Counted from the stretch's first letter, positions 16,245 to 23,880 are shown. The stretch is DNA of 42,729 bases from Maribacter sp. 4G9 (GCF_002742265.1 NZ_MDGL01000131.1:1-42729), one strand, 5' to 3'. The notes: a model not told the origin generated them from the sequence alone. Numbers and translations: made by a program.

Positions 16245-18134
16245 ATGGCTACAGGTAAAATAAATGTTTCGGTAGACAACATATTTCCACTCATAAAGAA
16301 GTTTTTGTATTCCGATCATGAAATTTTTCTTCGGGAATTGGTATCCAATGCTACGGATGCAACCCTAAAATTAAAGCATCTAACTTCCATAGGCGAGGCA
16401 AAAGTGGAGTATGGCAATCCTTTAATTGAAGTAAAGGTTGACAAAAAAGGTAAAAAACTTCATGTCATAGACCAAGGTTTGGGGATGACGGAAGAAGAGG
16501 TCAAAAAGTATATTAATGAAGTTGCCTTCTCCGGCGCAGAGGAATTTCTGAACAAATATGAAGATTCCGCCAAGGATGCCGGAATCATAGGGCATTTTGG
16601 CCTTGGATTTTATTCTGCCTTTATGGTCGCCCACAAAGTGGAGATCATTACCAAAAGTTTTCAGGACGAAACGGCGGTCCATTGGACCTGTGACGGCTCA
16701 CCAAATTTCACCATTGAGGAATCCGATAAAAAGGAACGTGGCACCGAAATCATTCTGCATATAGCCGATGACTCCACGGAGTTTTTGGAAGAAAGTAGAA
16801 TACGTGAACTACTTAGAAAGTATAACAAATTTATGCCGGTTCCCATTAAGTTTGGAACCAAAACGGAGACCCTTCCCAAACCGGAAGGTGCCAAGGAAGA
16901 AGATCCAGCGCCTACCAAGGAAGTGGACAATATCATCAACAATCCAAATCCAGCCTGGACAAAACAACCAACGGATCTAAAGGACGAGGATTATAAGAGT
17001 TTTTACAGGGAACTCTACCCAATGCAGTTCGAGGAGCCTTTGTTCCATATCCACCTGAATGTAGATTATCCTTTTAACCTAACTGGGATTCTTTATTTTC
17101 CGAAGCTTACGAACGACCTGAATATTCAAAAGGATAAGATTCAGTTGTACCAGAACCAAGTATTTGTTACGGACAATGTAGAAGGCATCGTACCGGAATT
17201 TTTGACCATGTTGCGTGGTGTCATCGATTCGCCGGATATTCCCTTGAATGTCTCAAGATCCTATTTACAGGCTGATGGTGCGGTTAAAAAAATATCCTCT
17301 TATATTACCAGAAAGGTTGCGGATAAATTGACGTCACTTTTCAAGAACAACCGCGAGGATTTTGAAAAGAAATGGAACGATATCAAAATCGTTATTGAAT
17401 ACGGTATGCTCTCCGAAGACAAATTCTTTGAAAAAGCGGACAAGTTTGCACTTTATCCAACAGTTGATGGTGCCTATTATACGTTTGAGGAGCTACAGGA
17501 GAAAATCAAGGGCAACCAAACTGACAAGGATGAAAAAATGGTCATTTTGTATGCTTCCGATAAAGAAGCGCAACATAGCTACATAGAGACAGCCAAGTCC
17601 AAGGGCTATGAAGTATTGTTGTTGGATTCGCCCATCATTGGCCATCTGATGCAAAAACTGGAAACGACCAAAGAGAAAATATCTTTCGCAAGGGTGGATG
17701 CCGACCATATTGATAAACTGATTCAAAAAGAGGATACCCAAATCTCCAAACTATCGGATGAGGAAAAAGAAAAGTTGAAGTCAGATTTGGAAGCCGTTTT
17801 TGGGGAAAAAAGCAACTACACCATACAATTGGAAGCCATGGACAGCGATGCTTCCCCATTTGTGATTACGGAGCCGGAATTTTTACGCCGTATGAAGGAG
17901 ATGCAACAAACCGGTGGTGGCGGTATGTTCGGTATGGGCAACATGCCGGAAATGTACAACCTTATCGTAAACACCAATCATGAATTGGTTGGCGAAATCC
18001 TGAATACCAAGACCGCCAAGAAAAAGGAACGTTTGATCAACCAGTCCCTAGATTTGGCCAAACTTTCCAAAGGTCTTTTAAAGGGAAAAGAATTGACCGA
18101 GTTTATAAAACGCAGTTATGAAATGGTGAAATAA
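16245..18134 (+). CDS. htpG: Molecular chaperone HtpG (bacterial Hsp90), 629 aa
   Basis: Cytoplasmic ATP-dependent chaperone. The N-terminal GHKL ATPase domain shows Glu31, Asn35 and Asp38 in ELVSNATDA, Asp76 followed by GLGMT at 78-82, and the lid motif GHFGLGFYSAF at 116-126. The middle domain carries LNVSRSYLQAD, and a Gly/Met-rich segment (GGGGMFGMGNMPE) lies in the C-terminal domain. Length is normal. It is a single-gene unit with its own terminator. No CIRCE-type element is seen upstream. Confidence 0.97.
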   Translation: MATGKINVSVDNIFPLIKKFLYSDHEIFLRELVSNATDATLKLKHLTSIGEAKVEYGNPLIEVKVDKKGKKLHVIDQGLGMTEEEVKKYINEVAFSGAEEFLNKYEDSAKDAGIIGHFGLGFYSAFMVAHKVEIITKSFQDETAVHWTCDGSPNFTIEESDKKERGTEIILHIADDSTEFLEESRIRELLRKYNKFMPVPIKFGTKTETLPKPEGAKEEDPAPTKEVDNIINNPNPAWTKQPTDLKDEDYKSFYRELYPMQFEEPLFHIHLNVDYPFNLTGILYFPKLTNDLNIQKDKIQLYQNQVFVTDNVEGIVPEFLTMLRGVIDSPDIPLNVSRSYLQADGAVKKISSYITRKVADKLTSLFKNNREDFEKKWNDIKIVIEYGMLSEDKFFEKADKFALYPTVDGAYYTFEELQEKIKGNQTDKDEKMVILYASDKEAQHSYIETAKSKGYEVLLLDSPIIGHLMQKLETTKEKISFARVDADHIDKLIQKEDTQISKLSDEEKEKLKSDLEAVFGEKSNYTIQLEAMDSDASPFVITEPEFLRRMKEMQQTGGGGMFGMGNMPEMYNLIVNTNHELVGEILNTKTAKKKERLINQSLDLAKLSKGLLKGKELTEFIKRSYEMVK

Positions 18135-18175
18135 GAGCCTCTACCATAGAGAGGTATATAAGTAAATATTGATAA

Positions 18176-18203
18176 AAAGGGCCGAGGTAACTTGGCCCTT
18201 TAA
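18176..18203 (+). terminator. Terminator of htpG
   Basis: AAAGGGCC at 18176-18183 pairs with GGCCCTTT at 18194-18201 around a 10-base loop, 41 bp after the htpG stop. A weaker hairpin (CCTCT with GAGAGG) lies just before it. The U-tract is short. Confidence 0.65.
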
Positions 18204-18281
18204 CATTACCACAAGTTGAAAACTAGTGGTAATAATAGAAATACATTTTACCCCCTTACTAAGCTTTTTAAATGGCCCCAT

Positions 18282-18473
18282 TTATACGTTCATACCTACC
18301 AAATGCTCGGTAGAAATGTTCGTAAAGAGCAATGAACCTGCAATTACGATTCCAGTCAAGGAACGACCGCCCTAAAAATACCCGTCCTTTGTGTTTAATT
18401 TGTCCTTACGAAGGTGATAGGTTGCATAGAAAGCAACAAAACCTGTAAAAAGTAAAAAATATAGGAAGGTCAT
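18282..18473 (-). pseudogene. Decayed N-terminal fragment of a sodium:sugar symporter
   Basis: Read on the minus strand from the ATG at 18473, the first 33 codons encode a membrane helix and then HLRKDKLNTKDGYF, the start of an SGLT-like sodium:solute symporter. A TAG stop follows where the family has Leu. The same frame continues with GRSLTGIVIAGSLLFTNIST and EHLVGMN, which is the conserved first cytoplasmic loop and second helix of the family (GRSL, SNxSTE, GMxG), before a second stop at 18282-18284. The remaining 400 or more residues are missing. This is a clear remnant, not a functional gene. It fills most of the gap 18135-18510, which otherwise holds only the htpG terminator. The fragment lies downstream of the sigma/anti-sigma operon. 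Confidence 0.75.
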
Positions 18474-18510
18474 GGATTTAAATGAAGTAATAAATTTTAA
18501 ATCACCATAT

Positions 18511-18921
18511 TTAGATAATCACCCTGTGTTTAGAAAAATAATGCTTTAAAAAAAGAATTTGAAACAAGATAAAAATGACGAATCCGAGCACAGCATAACT
18601 GGATGAATTCCATTTGATTTCTTCTAATCGGACATCAAAAAAATCTAGATTACCAATAGTGTTGTATTTCAAAGAAAAAAGCCAAAAGTTGGTATTTGGC
18701 TCCATAATGAATCCAATTCCTAAAAGGCCTATGAGTGCAAGTGCAAGTGAGAACCACACTGTTTTGGATATTAAAGGTTTGTATTTTAATTCCTTTGTAT
18801 CTAATTGTACGATCCTTTGAAATAATCTTTCATTAAAATTTGCAGAAACTTCTTCAGGTCTTAACTCTTTGATAGCGTTCTTTAGGAATAAATCCAATTC
18901 TTTATCTTCTTGTTCTTTCAT
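18511..18921 (-). CDS. Probable membrane anti-sigma factor, 136 aa
   Basis: Small protein with a soluble N-terminal region of about 50 residues (KNAIKELRPEEVSANFNERL) and two hydrophobic segments at about 53-73 and 108-128. It has no ASD zinc motif. The role is inferred from context: the gene overlaps the end of the ECF sigma gene by 20 bp and is translated after it, the classic arrangement for an anti-sigma factor. The N-terminal helix is similar in character to the cytoplasmic part of other flavobacterial anti-sigma proteins. Base composition is AT-rich. Confidence 0.65.
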   Translation of the reverse strand: MKEQEDKELDLFLKNAIKELRPEEVSANFNERLFQRIVQLDTKELKYKPLISKTVWFSLALALIGLLGIGFIMEPNTNFWLFSLKYNTIGNLDFFDVRLEEIKWNSSSYAVLGFVIFILFQILFLKHYFSKHRVII

Positions 18922-19492
18922 AGCTATGAATTGTTTCCGGTTCTAGTAAATTTCTTAAAATTAATGCCAATTTTTTTCTGGCCCTATGTATTTTCACTTT
19001 TACGGTGTTGGTTTCAATACCCATTATTTCCGAAATTTCAACAAGGGAAAGTTCTTGATAATAAAATAGGGTTATTAATACACTATCTTCATTATCCAGT
19101 TGCTCTATAGCCCTTTTTATTGTCTTTCTTCTTTCTTTTATTTCTATTTTATTCCAAATTTCCGGATATAGGGACAAGGCAGATGTATCGTTTATATCAA
19201 AACTTTTAGTTTGGGGCTGCGATTTTTGTTTTTTAAGACAATCAAGACCCTTTCTATAGGCTATTTTATACAACCAGGTAGAAAACTTGCTCTCGCCTTT
19301 AAATGTAGCCAATCCACTATACAACTTTATAAAGGTATCTTGTGCTACCTCTTCTGCATCCTCCCTATTTCTGACTAACCTTAGCGCCAAGGTAAAGACC
19401 ATATGCTTATATCTATCCACTAATTTGTCATAAGCGGATATATCCCCTTTCAAGGCACACTCTATCAATAGTTGGTCGCTAGGCTTGTTCAT
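18902..19492 (-). CDS. ECF-type RNA polymerase sigma-70 factor, 196 aa
   Basis: Directs RNA polymerase to a stress-type promoter set. Region 2 covers about residues 20-95 (YDKLVDRYKHMVFTLALRLV, then DAEEVAQDTFIKLY, then FSTWLYKIAYRKGLDCLKK) and region 4 covers about 130-185 (FYYQELSLVEISEIMGIE, then VKVKIHRARKKL). No regions 1 or 3 are present, as expected for ECF factors. Its own promoter at 19505-19531 is a twin of the promoter of the divergent membrane protein gene, so the factor very probably activates both. The downstream overlapping gene looks like its anti-sigma factor. Confidence 0.95.
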   Translation of the reverse strand: MNKPSDQLLIECALKGDISAYDKLVDRYKHMVFTLALRLVRNREDAEEVAQDTFIKLYSGLATFKGESKFSTWLYKIAYRKGLDCLKKQKSQPQTKSFDINDTSALSLYPEIWNKIEIKERRKTIKRAIEQLDNEDSVLITLFYYQELSLVEISEIMGIETNTVKVKIHRARKKLALILRNLLEPETIHSYERTRR

Positions 19493-19504
19493 TTATAATC
19501 ATTG

Positions 19505-19531
19505 GACGAACTATTCTAGGCAAAGGTTACA
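19505..19531 (-). promoter_or_regulatory. ECF-type promoter TGTAAC-N17-CGTC of the sigma factor gene
   Basis: On the minus strand TGTAAC (19531-19526) is followed after exactly 17 bases by CGTC (19508-19505). This is the classic ECF promoter layout, similar to the B. subtilis SigX type. The sigma gene ATG is 13 bp downstream, so the leader is very short. It is the mirror image of the promoter at 19556-19582. Confidence 0.75.
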
Positions 19532-19555
19532 GTTTTGAAGAAAAACTAAAAAAGT

Positions 19556-19582
19556 TGTAACCTATGGAAATTTATCGTCGTC
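19556..19582 (+). promoter_or_regulatory. ECF-type promoter TGTAAC-N17-CGTC of the divergent membrane gene
   Basis: TGTAAC (19556-19561) and CGTC (19579-19582) are separated by exactly 17 bases, the same sequence and spacing as the divergent sigma promoter. The two -35 boxes form an 8-bp inverted repeat, AGGTTACA (19524-19531) with TGTAACCT (19556-19563). The expected start of transcription near 19590 argues against the upstream ATG at 19564 and for the start at 19624. Confidence 0.75.
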
Positions 19583-19623
19583 AAAGAAGTAAACAGTTTA
19601 TTTATCAATTAAAAAACAAATCA

Positions 19624-19977
19624 ATGGGAGGAGAAGTAATTATTTTCACGTTAATCTTTGGGGTTATTTTTGGAATAGCCTATTTATTCTTTTCAACTAG
19701 AAACAAAGAACGCATGGCTCTTATAGAAAAAGGTGCAGATGCCAGTATTTTTGTCAAAACTAAAAAGGAACATGCCGCGCCCTTTTGGAAAATTCTAATC
19801 TTAAACCTATCCCTTCTGCTAATAGGAATTGGTTGTGCAATCTTTTTAGCGTCGATTATGGTCTACAGTTTGGGAGTCGAGGAAAGCGTTGCCTATCCTG
19901 GAACCATATTTTTAATGGCCGGAATAGGATTATTGTCCGGTTTCTATCTTACCAAAAAGTTGGAAAAGGAAGTATAG
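19624..19977 (+). CDS. Small membrane protein, DUF6249-like, 117 aa
   Basis: Three hydrophobic segments: residues 3-20, about 55-80 and about 92-110. Between the first two lies NKERMALIEKGADASIF, a motif I associate with the DUF6249 family found in Bacteroidota. The function is unknown. The start at 19624 (MGGEVIIF) is preferred over an in-frame ATG at 19564, because that one lies between the -35 and -10 boxes of an ECF promoter. It is divergent from the sigma operon and shares its promoter type, so it is the best candidate target or sensor of that system. A terminator follows 25 bp after the stop. Confidence 0.75.
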   Translation: MGGEVIIFTLIFGVIFGIAYLFFSTRNKERMALIEKGADASIFVKTKKEHAAPFWKILILNLSLLLIGIGCAIFLASIMVYSLGVEESVAYPGTIFLMAGIGLLSGFYLTKKLEKEV

Positions 19978-20002
19978 CAACTATCCAGTAAAATTGTAAA
20001 CT

Positions 20003-20029
20003 GCCAGATTTCTTCTGGCGGTTTTTTTT
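20003..20029 (+). terminator. Terminator of the DUF6249-like gene
   Basis: GCCAGA (20003-20008) pairs with TCTGGC (20014-20019) around a 5-base loop, followed by GG and eight T. Confidence 0.85.
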
Positions 20030-20040
20030 ATCTTCACAAA

Positions 20041-20676
20041 ATGAAGGTAATCGCCACCAATATCTGCAACGAGCCCAGAACCTTTGTCTGGAACGGCAAG
20101 GAAGAACAAACCGGTATTTTTAAATATCCAACTTCTAAAAAATTGTTATTGACCAAAAGCGATGTTCAAAAGGATACGATCATCAATAGAATCAATCATG
20201 GGGGCGAAAATAAGGCATGCTACCTGTTTTCCGCCGATCAGTACCCTTTTTGGAAGGAAAAATATCCAAACCATGATTGGAATTGGGGCATGTTCGGGGA
20301 AAATTTAACGGTAGAAGACCTGGATGAATCAAAAATTAGGGTCGGAAGTATCTATAAAATGGGAAGTGCCCTGGTTCAGGTTTCACAACCTAGGGAACCA
20401 TGTTATAAATTGGGAATACGTTTTGGGACCCAAGAAATATTAAAGCAGTTTATAGATCAAAACCATCCCGGAACCTATGTGAAAATATTAGAGGAGGGCG
20501 AAGTAGGAATTGGGGACGAACTTCAATTGATACAACTATCGGAGAATACCTTAACGGTCCAGGAATTCTATGAACTCATGTTTCTAAAAGAAAAACCCAA
20601 GGAATTACTGCAACGTTTTATGGAAAACCCCGCGGTACCCCAGTATAAAAAGGACCAAATGCAAAAATATCTTTAA
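20041..20676 (+). CDS. MOSC domain protein (YiiM-like), 211 aa
   Basis: MOSC domains bind or transfer sulfur carried on a cysteine, often with molybdenum cofactor. The key residue Cys121 lies in SQPREPCYKLGIRF, and the earlier family features HGGENKACYLFSADQYPFW and WGMFGENLTVEDL are present. The C-terminal 45 residues form the small helical extension of the YiiM type, a family reported to detoxify N-hydroxylated bases. Length fits. Its last base is the first base of the DoxX-like gene, which suggests coupling. A terminator separates it from the previous gene. Confidence 0.9.
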   Translation: MKVIATNICNEPRTFVWNGKEEQTGIFKYPTSKKLLLTKSDVQKDTIINRINHGGENKACYLFSADQYPFWKEKYPNHDWNWGMFGENLTVEDLDESKIRVGSIYKMGSALVQVSQPREPCYKLGIRFGTQEILKQFIDQNHPGTYVKILEEGEVGIGDELQLIQLSENTLTVQEFYELMFLKEKPKELLQRFMENPAVPQYKKDQMQKYL

Positions 20677-21041
20677 TGGACTTCAATTATCCGTGGCACC
20701 TTTATCTTATGGCAATTATGTATGTATTCGCCGGCATCATGCATTTTATCAGACCCAAGGTTTACATGAGAATCATGCCAAAGTATTTGCCATTTCCAAG
20801 GTTCTTGGTGTTTCTCAGTGGTGTTTTTGAGATCTTGTTGGGAATCGCACTTTGTTTACCCGAGACCAAAAATGTGGCTATTTACGGAATCATCGCTATG
20901 TTGTCCGTGTTTTTGTTGGTGCACTTTTATATGCTCAAGGGAGAAAAGGAATCTGCGGGAATTCCAAAATGGATATTGGTCTTGCGTATTCCACTCCAAT
21001 TTCTGTTGATGTATTGGGCCTATGTTTACCTACCCCTATAA
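20676..21041 (+). CDS. DoxX-like small membrane protein, 121 aa
   Basis: Four hydrophobic segments fill the sequence. The first contains the DoxX-like pattern YVFAGIMHFIRPKVYMRIMP, with residues 17-30 typical, and FLSGVFEILLGIAL follows. DoxX-family members are linked to quinone or thiosulfate redox reactions in some organisms, but this subgroup is uncharacterised. The ATG overlaps the MOSC stop by one base, so both are made together. A redox connection between the two is possible but not shown. Confidence 0.85.
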   Translation: MDFNYPWHLYLMAIMYVFAGIMHFIRPKVYMRIMPKYLPFPRFLVFLSGVFEILLGIALCLPETKNVAIYGIIAMLSVFLLVHFYMLKGEKESAGIPKWILVLRIPLQFLLMYWAYVYLPL

Positions 21042-21046
21042 ATGCA

Positions 21047-21075
21047 AAAAGGAGGCTCTCCAGCCCCCTTTTCTT
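21047..21075. terminator. Bidirectional terminator between convergent genes
   Basis: AAAAGG (21047-21052) plus GGCT pairs with AGCC plus CCTTTT (21067-21072), with one internal mismatch. It has T on the plus side and A on the other, so it can serve both the DoxX-like gene and the minus-strand gene ending at 21095. Confidence 0.7.
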
Positions 21076-21094
21076 GAAATTAACTTAAACCAAC

Positions 21095-21679
21095 TTAATT
21101 AACAACAAATTCTTCACTGTAGGTTTTGGTATCATCGGATACTACAACTATATAACTTCCTGAGTATGCCCCTTCAAAGTTGAAGGCCTTCTCTATAATC
21201 AATTCATCGGATACGGTCTCGGAGAAAACCAATCTATAGTTTTGATCATAAACTTTTAAGGTTATTTCGGATTTATCCAAGTTTAAAAAATTCATGAAAA
21301 CCCTATTTTCGGTCTTTCTAAAAAACGGCTTTGCGTGTACCTCAGAATCGATAATCTCGATGGCACCGTCCTTCAAGGAAATGGTGTACATGTTACTTTT
21401 TAGACCACTTTCGGCTACCAAATAATAAGACCCATCTACCAAGTCTTTCATGTTCAGTTTTTTGCTGAAACGACCTTTTGAAAGTTTTTCGAAATAGATG
21501 CTATTAGAATCCGAATCCAAAAGCTGGATAGTTACGCTTTGATCTGGTGCATCCAAGGTCAAAAGGACACTTTTGGAATTACCAAGGGTAACAACGTCCA
21601 ATTTAGGCTCTCTTGCCATACCCGCTACTGTAGCGAACATAAAGGCAACAACTGTTGTGATTTTTACAATTTTTTTCAT
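21095..21679 (-). CDS. Secreted protein of unknown function, 194 aa
   Basis: A signal peptide of about 21 residues (MKKIVKITTVVAFMFATVAG) is followed by a beta-rich sequence of about 170 residues. Two half-repeats of the same type can be seen, each with a pattern like TIQLLDSDSNSIYFEKLSKG and TLKVYDQNYRLVFSETVSD, resembling the Ig-like C-terminal folds of flavobacterial secreted proteins. It does not end in a clear type IX sorting signal, although the end (SGSYIVVVSDDTKTYSEEFV) is reminiscent of one. I do not assign a function. It stands alone, with its own -7 box. Confidence 0.75.
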   Translation of the reverse strand: MKKIVKITTVVAFMFATVAGMAREPKLDVVTLGNSKSVLLTLDAPDQSVTIQLLDSDSNSIYFEKLSKGRFSKKLNMKDLVDGSYYLVAESGLKSNMYTISLKDGAIEIIDSEVHAKPFFRKTENRVFMNFLNLDKSEITLKVYDQNYRLVFSETVSDELIIEKAFNFEGAYSGSYIVVVSDDTKTYSEEFVVN

Positions 21680-21718
21680 AATAAATTACTTTAAAGGATT
21701 AATTAATAATTTACCCTA

Positions 21719-21726
21719 CAAACATA
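21719..21726 (-). promoter_or_regulatory. -7 promoter box TATGTTTG for the secreted protein gene
   Basis: Minus-strand TATGTTTG matches TAnnTTTG exactly, 40 bp before the ATG at 21679. No TTG at the expected distance. Confidence 0.5.
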
Positions 21727-21834
21727 CAACCGGTATCCAGCCCTCACTACATCGTATTTTTCCAATTTATATGCTATTTTACCACCCATAACAACCAATT
21801 AATACATAAATGTTAATATTCCACATATTTAGGT

Positions 21835-21842
21835 TAATTTTG
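21835..21842 (+). promoter_or_regulatory. -7 promoter box TAATTTTG for the AraC-alkB pair
   Basis: TAATTTTG matches TAnnTTTG and lies 54 bp before the AraC-type gene start. The gap 21680-21895 is otherwise without notable structure. Confidence 0.45.
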
Positions 21843-21895
21843 CAAAGCAGCCACCAAAAAAGGTTGACTAATTTTACATAAGCAAATTCCTTGAG

Positions 21896-22768
21896 ATGAT
21901 TGCACAGAAACCTACATTTGAGGCCATTGAACCAGATTTTGGGCATTCCTTTACCTATCAAAAGTTTGATGAGCATAGGGTCAATAGAAACAATGTATGG
22001 CATTACCATCCAGAACTGGAATTGGTCTATGTCAATGGTGGTTCCGGAAAACGCCAAATAGGCAGCCATGTATCCTATTATACGGATGGTGACCTTATAC
22101 TAATAGGTAGCAACCTGCCACACTGCGGATTCACGGATGCGCTAACGGGCAATACGAGCGAGACCGTGGTACAGATGAAATTGGATTTTTTGGGAACGGA
22201 CTTTTTTACCATTCCCGAAATGAAGAAAATAAAGAGCCTTTTTGAGGTGGCCAGTGGAGGAATAGCATTTTACGGGAAGACCAAAAGAAAAATTGGTGAC
22301 AAAATGGAGGTATTGGAGTATCAGACCGATTTCCAGCGCCTTTTGAGCATTTTGAACATCCTGAACGAATTGGGAGGCTCCCAAGAAATGAAGCTCTTGA
22401 ATGCCGATGGTTTTTCGTTGGCCACCGATGTTAAGGACAATGACCGCATCAACATCGTTTTCAATCACGTGAAAAACAATTTTAAGGAAGAGATTACCTT
22501 GGAAGAAATCTCATCCATGGTAAGTATGACCATTCCATCCTTCTGCAGGTATTTCAAAAAACTTACCAATAAGACTTTTGTCCAATTCGTTAACGAATAT
22601 AGATTGGTCCATGCCTCCAAACTATTGGCGGAAAAACCCATGAGCATTACAGAGGTCTGTTTTGAATGCGGTTTCAACAACTTTTCCCACTTTAATAAGT
22701 CGTTCAAGGCCTTTACGGGTCAGAACCCAAGTGAATATAGGAATGAGCTAAAAGCGGTGTTGGTATAA
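21896..22768 (+). CDS. AraC-family transcriptional regulator with cupin sensor, 290 aa
   Basis: The N-terminal half (about 30-120) is a cupin-type sensor with HYHPELELVYVNGGSGKRQI and LIGSNLPHCGF, typical of sugar-sensing AraC regulators. Residues 190-285 are two helix-turn-helix motifs: ITLEEISSMVSMTIPSFCRY followed by FKKLTNKTF, and ITEVCFECGFNNFSHFNKSF followed by KAFTGQNPSEYR. The stop codon overlaps the alkB start by one base (TAATG), so alkB is translationally coupled. There is no Ada-type methyl acceptor cysteine domain. Confidence 0.93.
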   Translation: MIAQKPTFEAIEPDFGHSFTYQKFDEHRVNRNNVWHYHPELELVYVNGGSGKRQIGSHVSYYTDGDLILIGSNLPHCGFTDALTGNTSETVVQMKLDFLGTDFFTIPEMKKIKSLFEVASGGIAFYGKTKRKIGDKMEVLEYQTDFQRLLSILNILNELGGSQEMKLLNADGFSLATDVKDNDRINIVFNHVKNNFKEEITLEEISSMVSMTIPSFCRYFKKLTNKTFVQFVNEYRLVHASKLLAEKPMSITEVCFECGFNNFSHFNKSFKAFTGQNPSEYRNELKAVLV

Positions 22769-23364
22769 TGGCCAAGAAGGAAAGCTTTGTACACTTGGAC
22801 CTGCCCGATTGTGACATACGATATTACCCAAAATTTTTTCCTAATAAAATTGCGGATACCTATTTTAAAAAGTTAAGGTCAGAAACACCGTGGCAACAAG
22901 ATGATATAAAGGTTTTTGGAAAGGTATATGCCCAGCCAAGACTTACGGCTTTATATGCGAACAATGAAAAGCCCTACTCCTATTCCAACATTACCATGAA
23001 ACCCCATTGTTTCAGTGCAGTTTTATTGGAAATAAAATCGGAAATAGAAAAGTATGTTTCTACCAAATTTACTACCTGTTTATTGAATCTATATAGGGAT
23101 GGCAAGGATAGTAACGGTTGGCACGCCGATAATGAAAAGGAACTTGGCAAAAACCCCATAATTGCATCGCTAAGTCTGGGAGCCGAACGTATATTCCACT
23201 TAAAACATAATTCAGACCCTACTGCCAAGCACAAAATGGTGTTGGAACATGGAAGTCTATTGGTGATGCAGGGGGAAACACAACATACTTGGAAACATCA
23301 AATTCCAAAAACGGCCAAACCGGTTGGGGAACGTATTAACTTGACATTTAGGGTTATACGATAG
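22768..23364 (+). CDS. alkB: AlkB-like Fe(II)/2-oxoglutarate dioxygenase, 198 aa
   Basis: Oxidative demethylase for alkylated bases (1-methyladenine, 3-methylcytosine). Iron ligands His119 and Asp121 in GWHADNEKELG, and His177 in TWKHQIPK, and the 2-oxoglutarate-binding RxNxTFR motif as R189, N191 and R195 (RINLTFR) are all present. The N-terminal WQQDD and QPRLTALY segments match the AlkB nucleotide-recognition lid of the ALKBH2/3-like bacterial type. It is the second gene of a pair with the AraC-family regulator. A terminator follows 65 bp later. Confidence 0.93.
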   Translation: MAKKESFVHLDLPDCDIRYYPKFFPNKIADTYFKKLRSETPWQQDDIKVFGKVYAQPRLTALYANNEKPYSYSNITMKPHCFSAVLLEIKSEIEKYVSTKFTTCLLNLYRDGKDSNGWHADNEKELGKNPIIASLSLGAERIFHLKHNSDPTAKHKMVLEHGSLLVMQGETQHTWKHQIPKTAKPVGERINLTFRVIR

Positions 23365-23429
23365 AGATTCTTCTCTGAAATGGCATACTAAGCGCATTGA
23401 AGTATCCATCGAAAAGGTAAGGTCAAAAA

Positions 23430-23456
23430 AAAAATCGGTTGTGGGAACCGATTTTT
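23430..23456 (+). terminator. Terminator of the AraC-alkB pair
   Basis: AAAAATCGGTT (23430-23440) pairs perfectly with AACCGATTTTT (23446-23456) around GTGGG. A second T-run (CCTTTTTG) follows. Confidence 0.85.
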
Positions 23457-23579
23457 ATGCCTTTTTGTAGACCGACCATCTTTAATACCGGGCATAACAA
23501 TACTAATCTGCTTGTCGGGTTTCTACCTTATCAATATAATTCCAAAGGTCGTGCCAAACTAGAATTACAATGAGCTTTG

Positions 23580-23587
23580 TATATTTG
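23580..23587 (+). promoter_or_regulatory. -7 promoter box TATATTTG, start-deciding, for the TIGR03643 gene
   Basis: TATATTTG matches TAnnTTTG exactly and ends 7 bp before the ATG at 23595. Transcription would begin at or very near the start codon, so the message would be almost leaderless. It also rules out the in-frame upstream ATG at 23577, which lies before the box. Confidence 0.6.
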
Positions 23588-23594
23588 TAATACT

Positions 23595-23873
23595 ATGATT
23601 AAAGAATTTACGGAAAGGGAATTGGACCGAATAATAGAAATGGCCTGGGAGGACCGTACTCCATTCGAGGCCATCACGTTCCAGTTTGGTATCAGCGAAC
23701 AGGAAACCATAGAAATCATGCGCAGGGAAATGAAGCCCAGCAGTTTTCGCATGTGGCGGAAAAGGGTTCAGGGAAGAAGCACCAAACACAGAAAATTGAG
23801 GGAAAATGTTTCCGGACGCTTCAAGTGCTCCCGACAGAAAAATATCAGCGGGAACAAAATTTCAAAAAGATAG
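23595..23873 (+). CDS. TIGR03643 family protein, 92 aa
   Basis: Small basic protein of the TIGR03643 family, known from marine bacteria. It starts MIKEFTERELDRIIEMAWED and has PSSFRMWRKRVQGRSTKH in the middle, with a very basic tail. The pattern of a short helical N-terminus followed by a helix-turn-helix-like segment (AITFQFGISEQETIEIMRRE) suggests nucleic-acid binding; that is inference. The start is set at 23595 because a promoter box overlaps the longer frame. It converges on the S1/P1 nuclease gene, with 7 bp between stop codons. Confidence 0.85.
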   Translation: MIKEFTERELDRIIEMAWEDRTPFEAITFQFGISEQETIEIMRREMKPSSFRMWRKRVQGRSTKHRKLRENVSGRFKCSRQKNISGNKISKR

Positions 23874-23880
23874 GGTGTTG

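Noticed and set aside
19564-19623. Upstream ATG extending the DUF6249-like protein by 20 residues
   Set aside because: The ATG lies between the -35 and -10 boxes of the ECF promoter, so it would not be on the transcript.
21896-22768. Ada-type methyltransferase regulator in front of alkB
   Set aside because: The sensor is a cupin domain and the Ada cysteine domain is missing.
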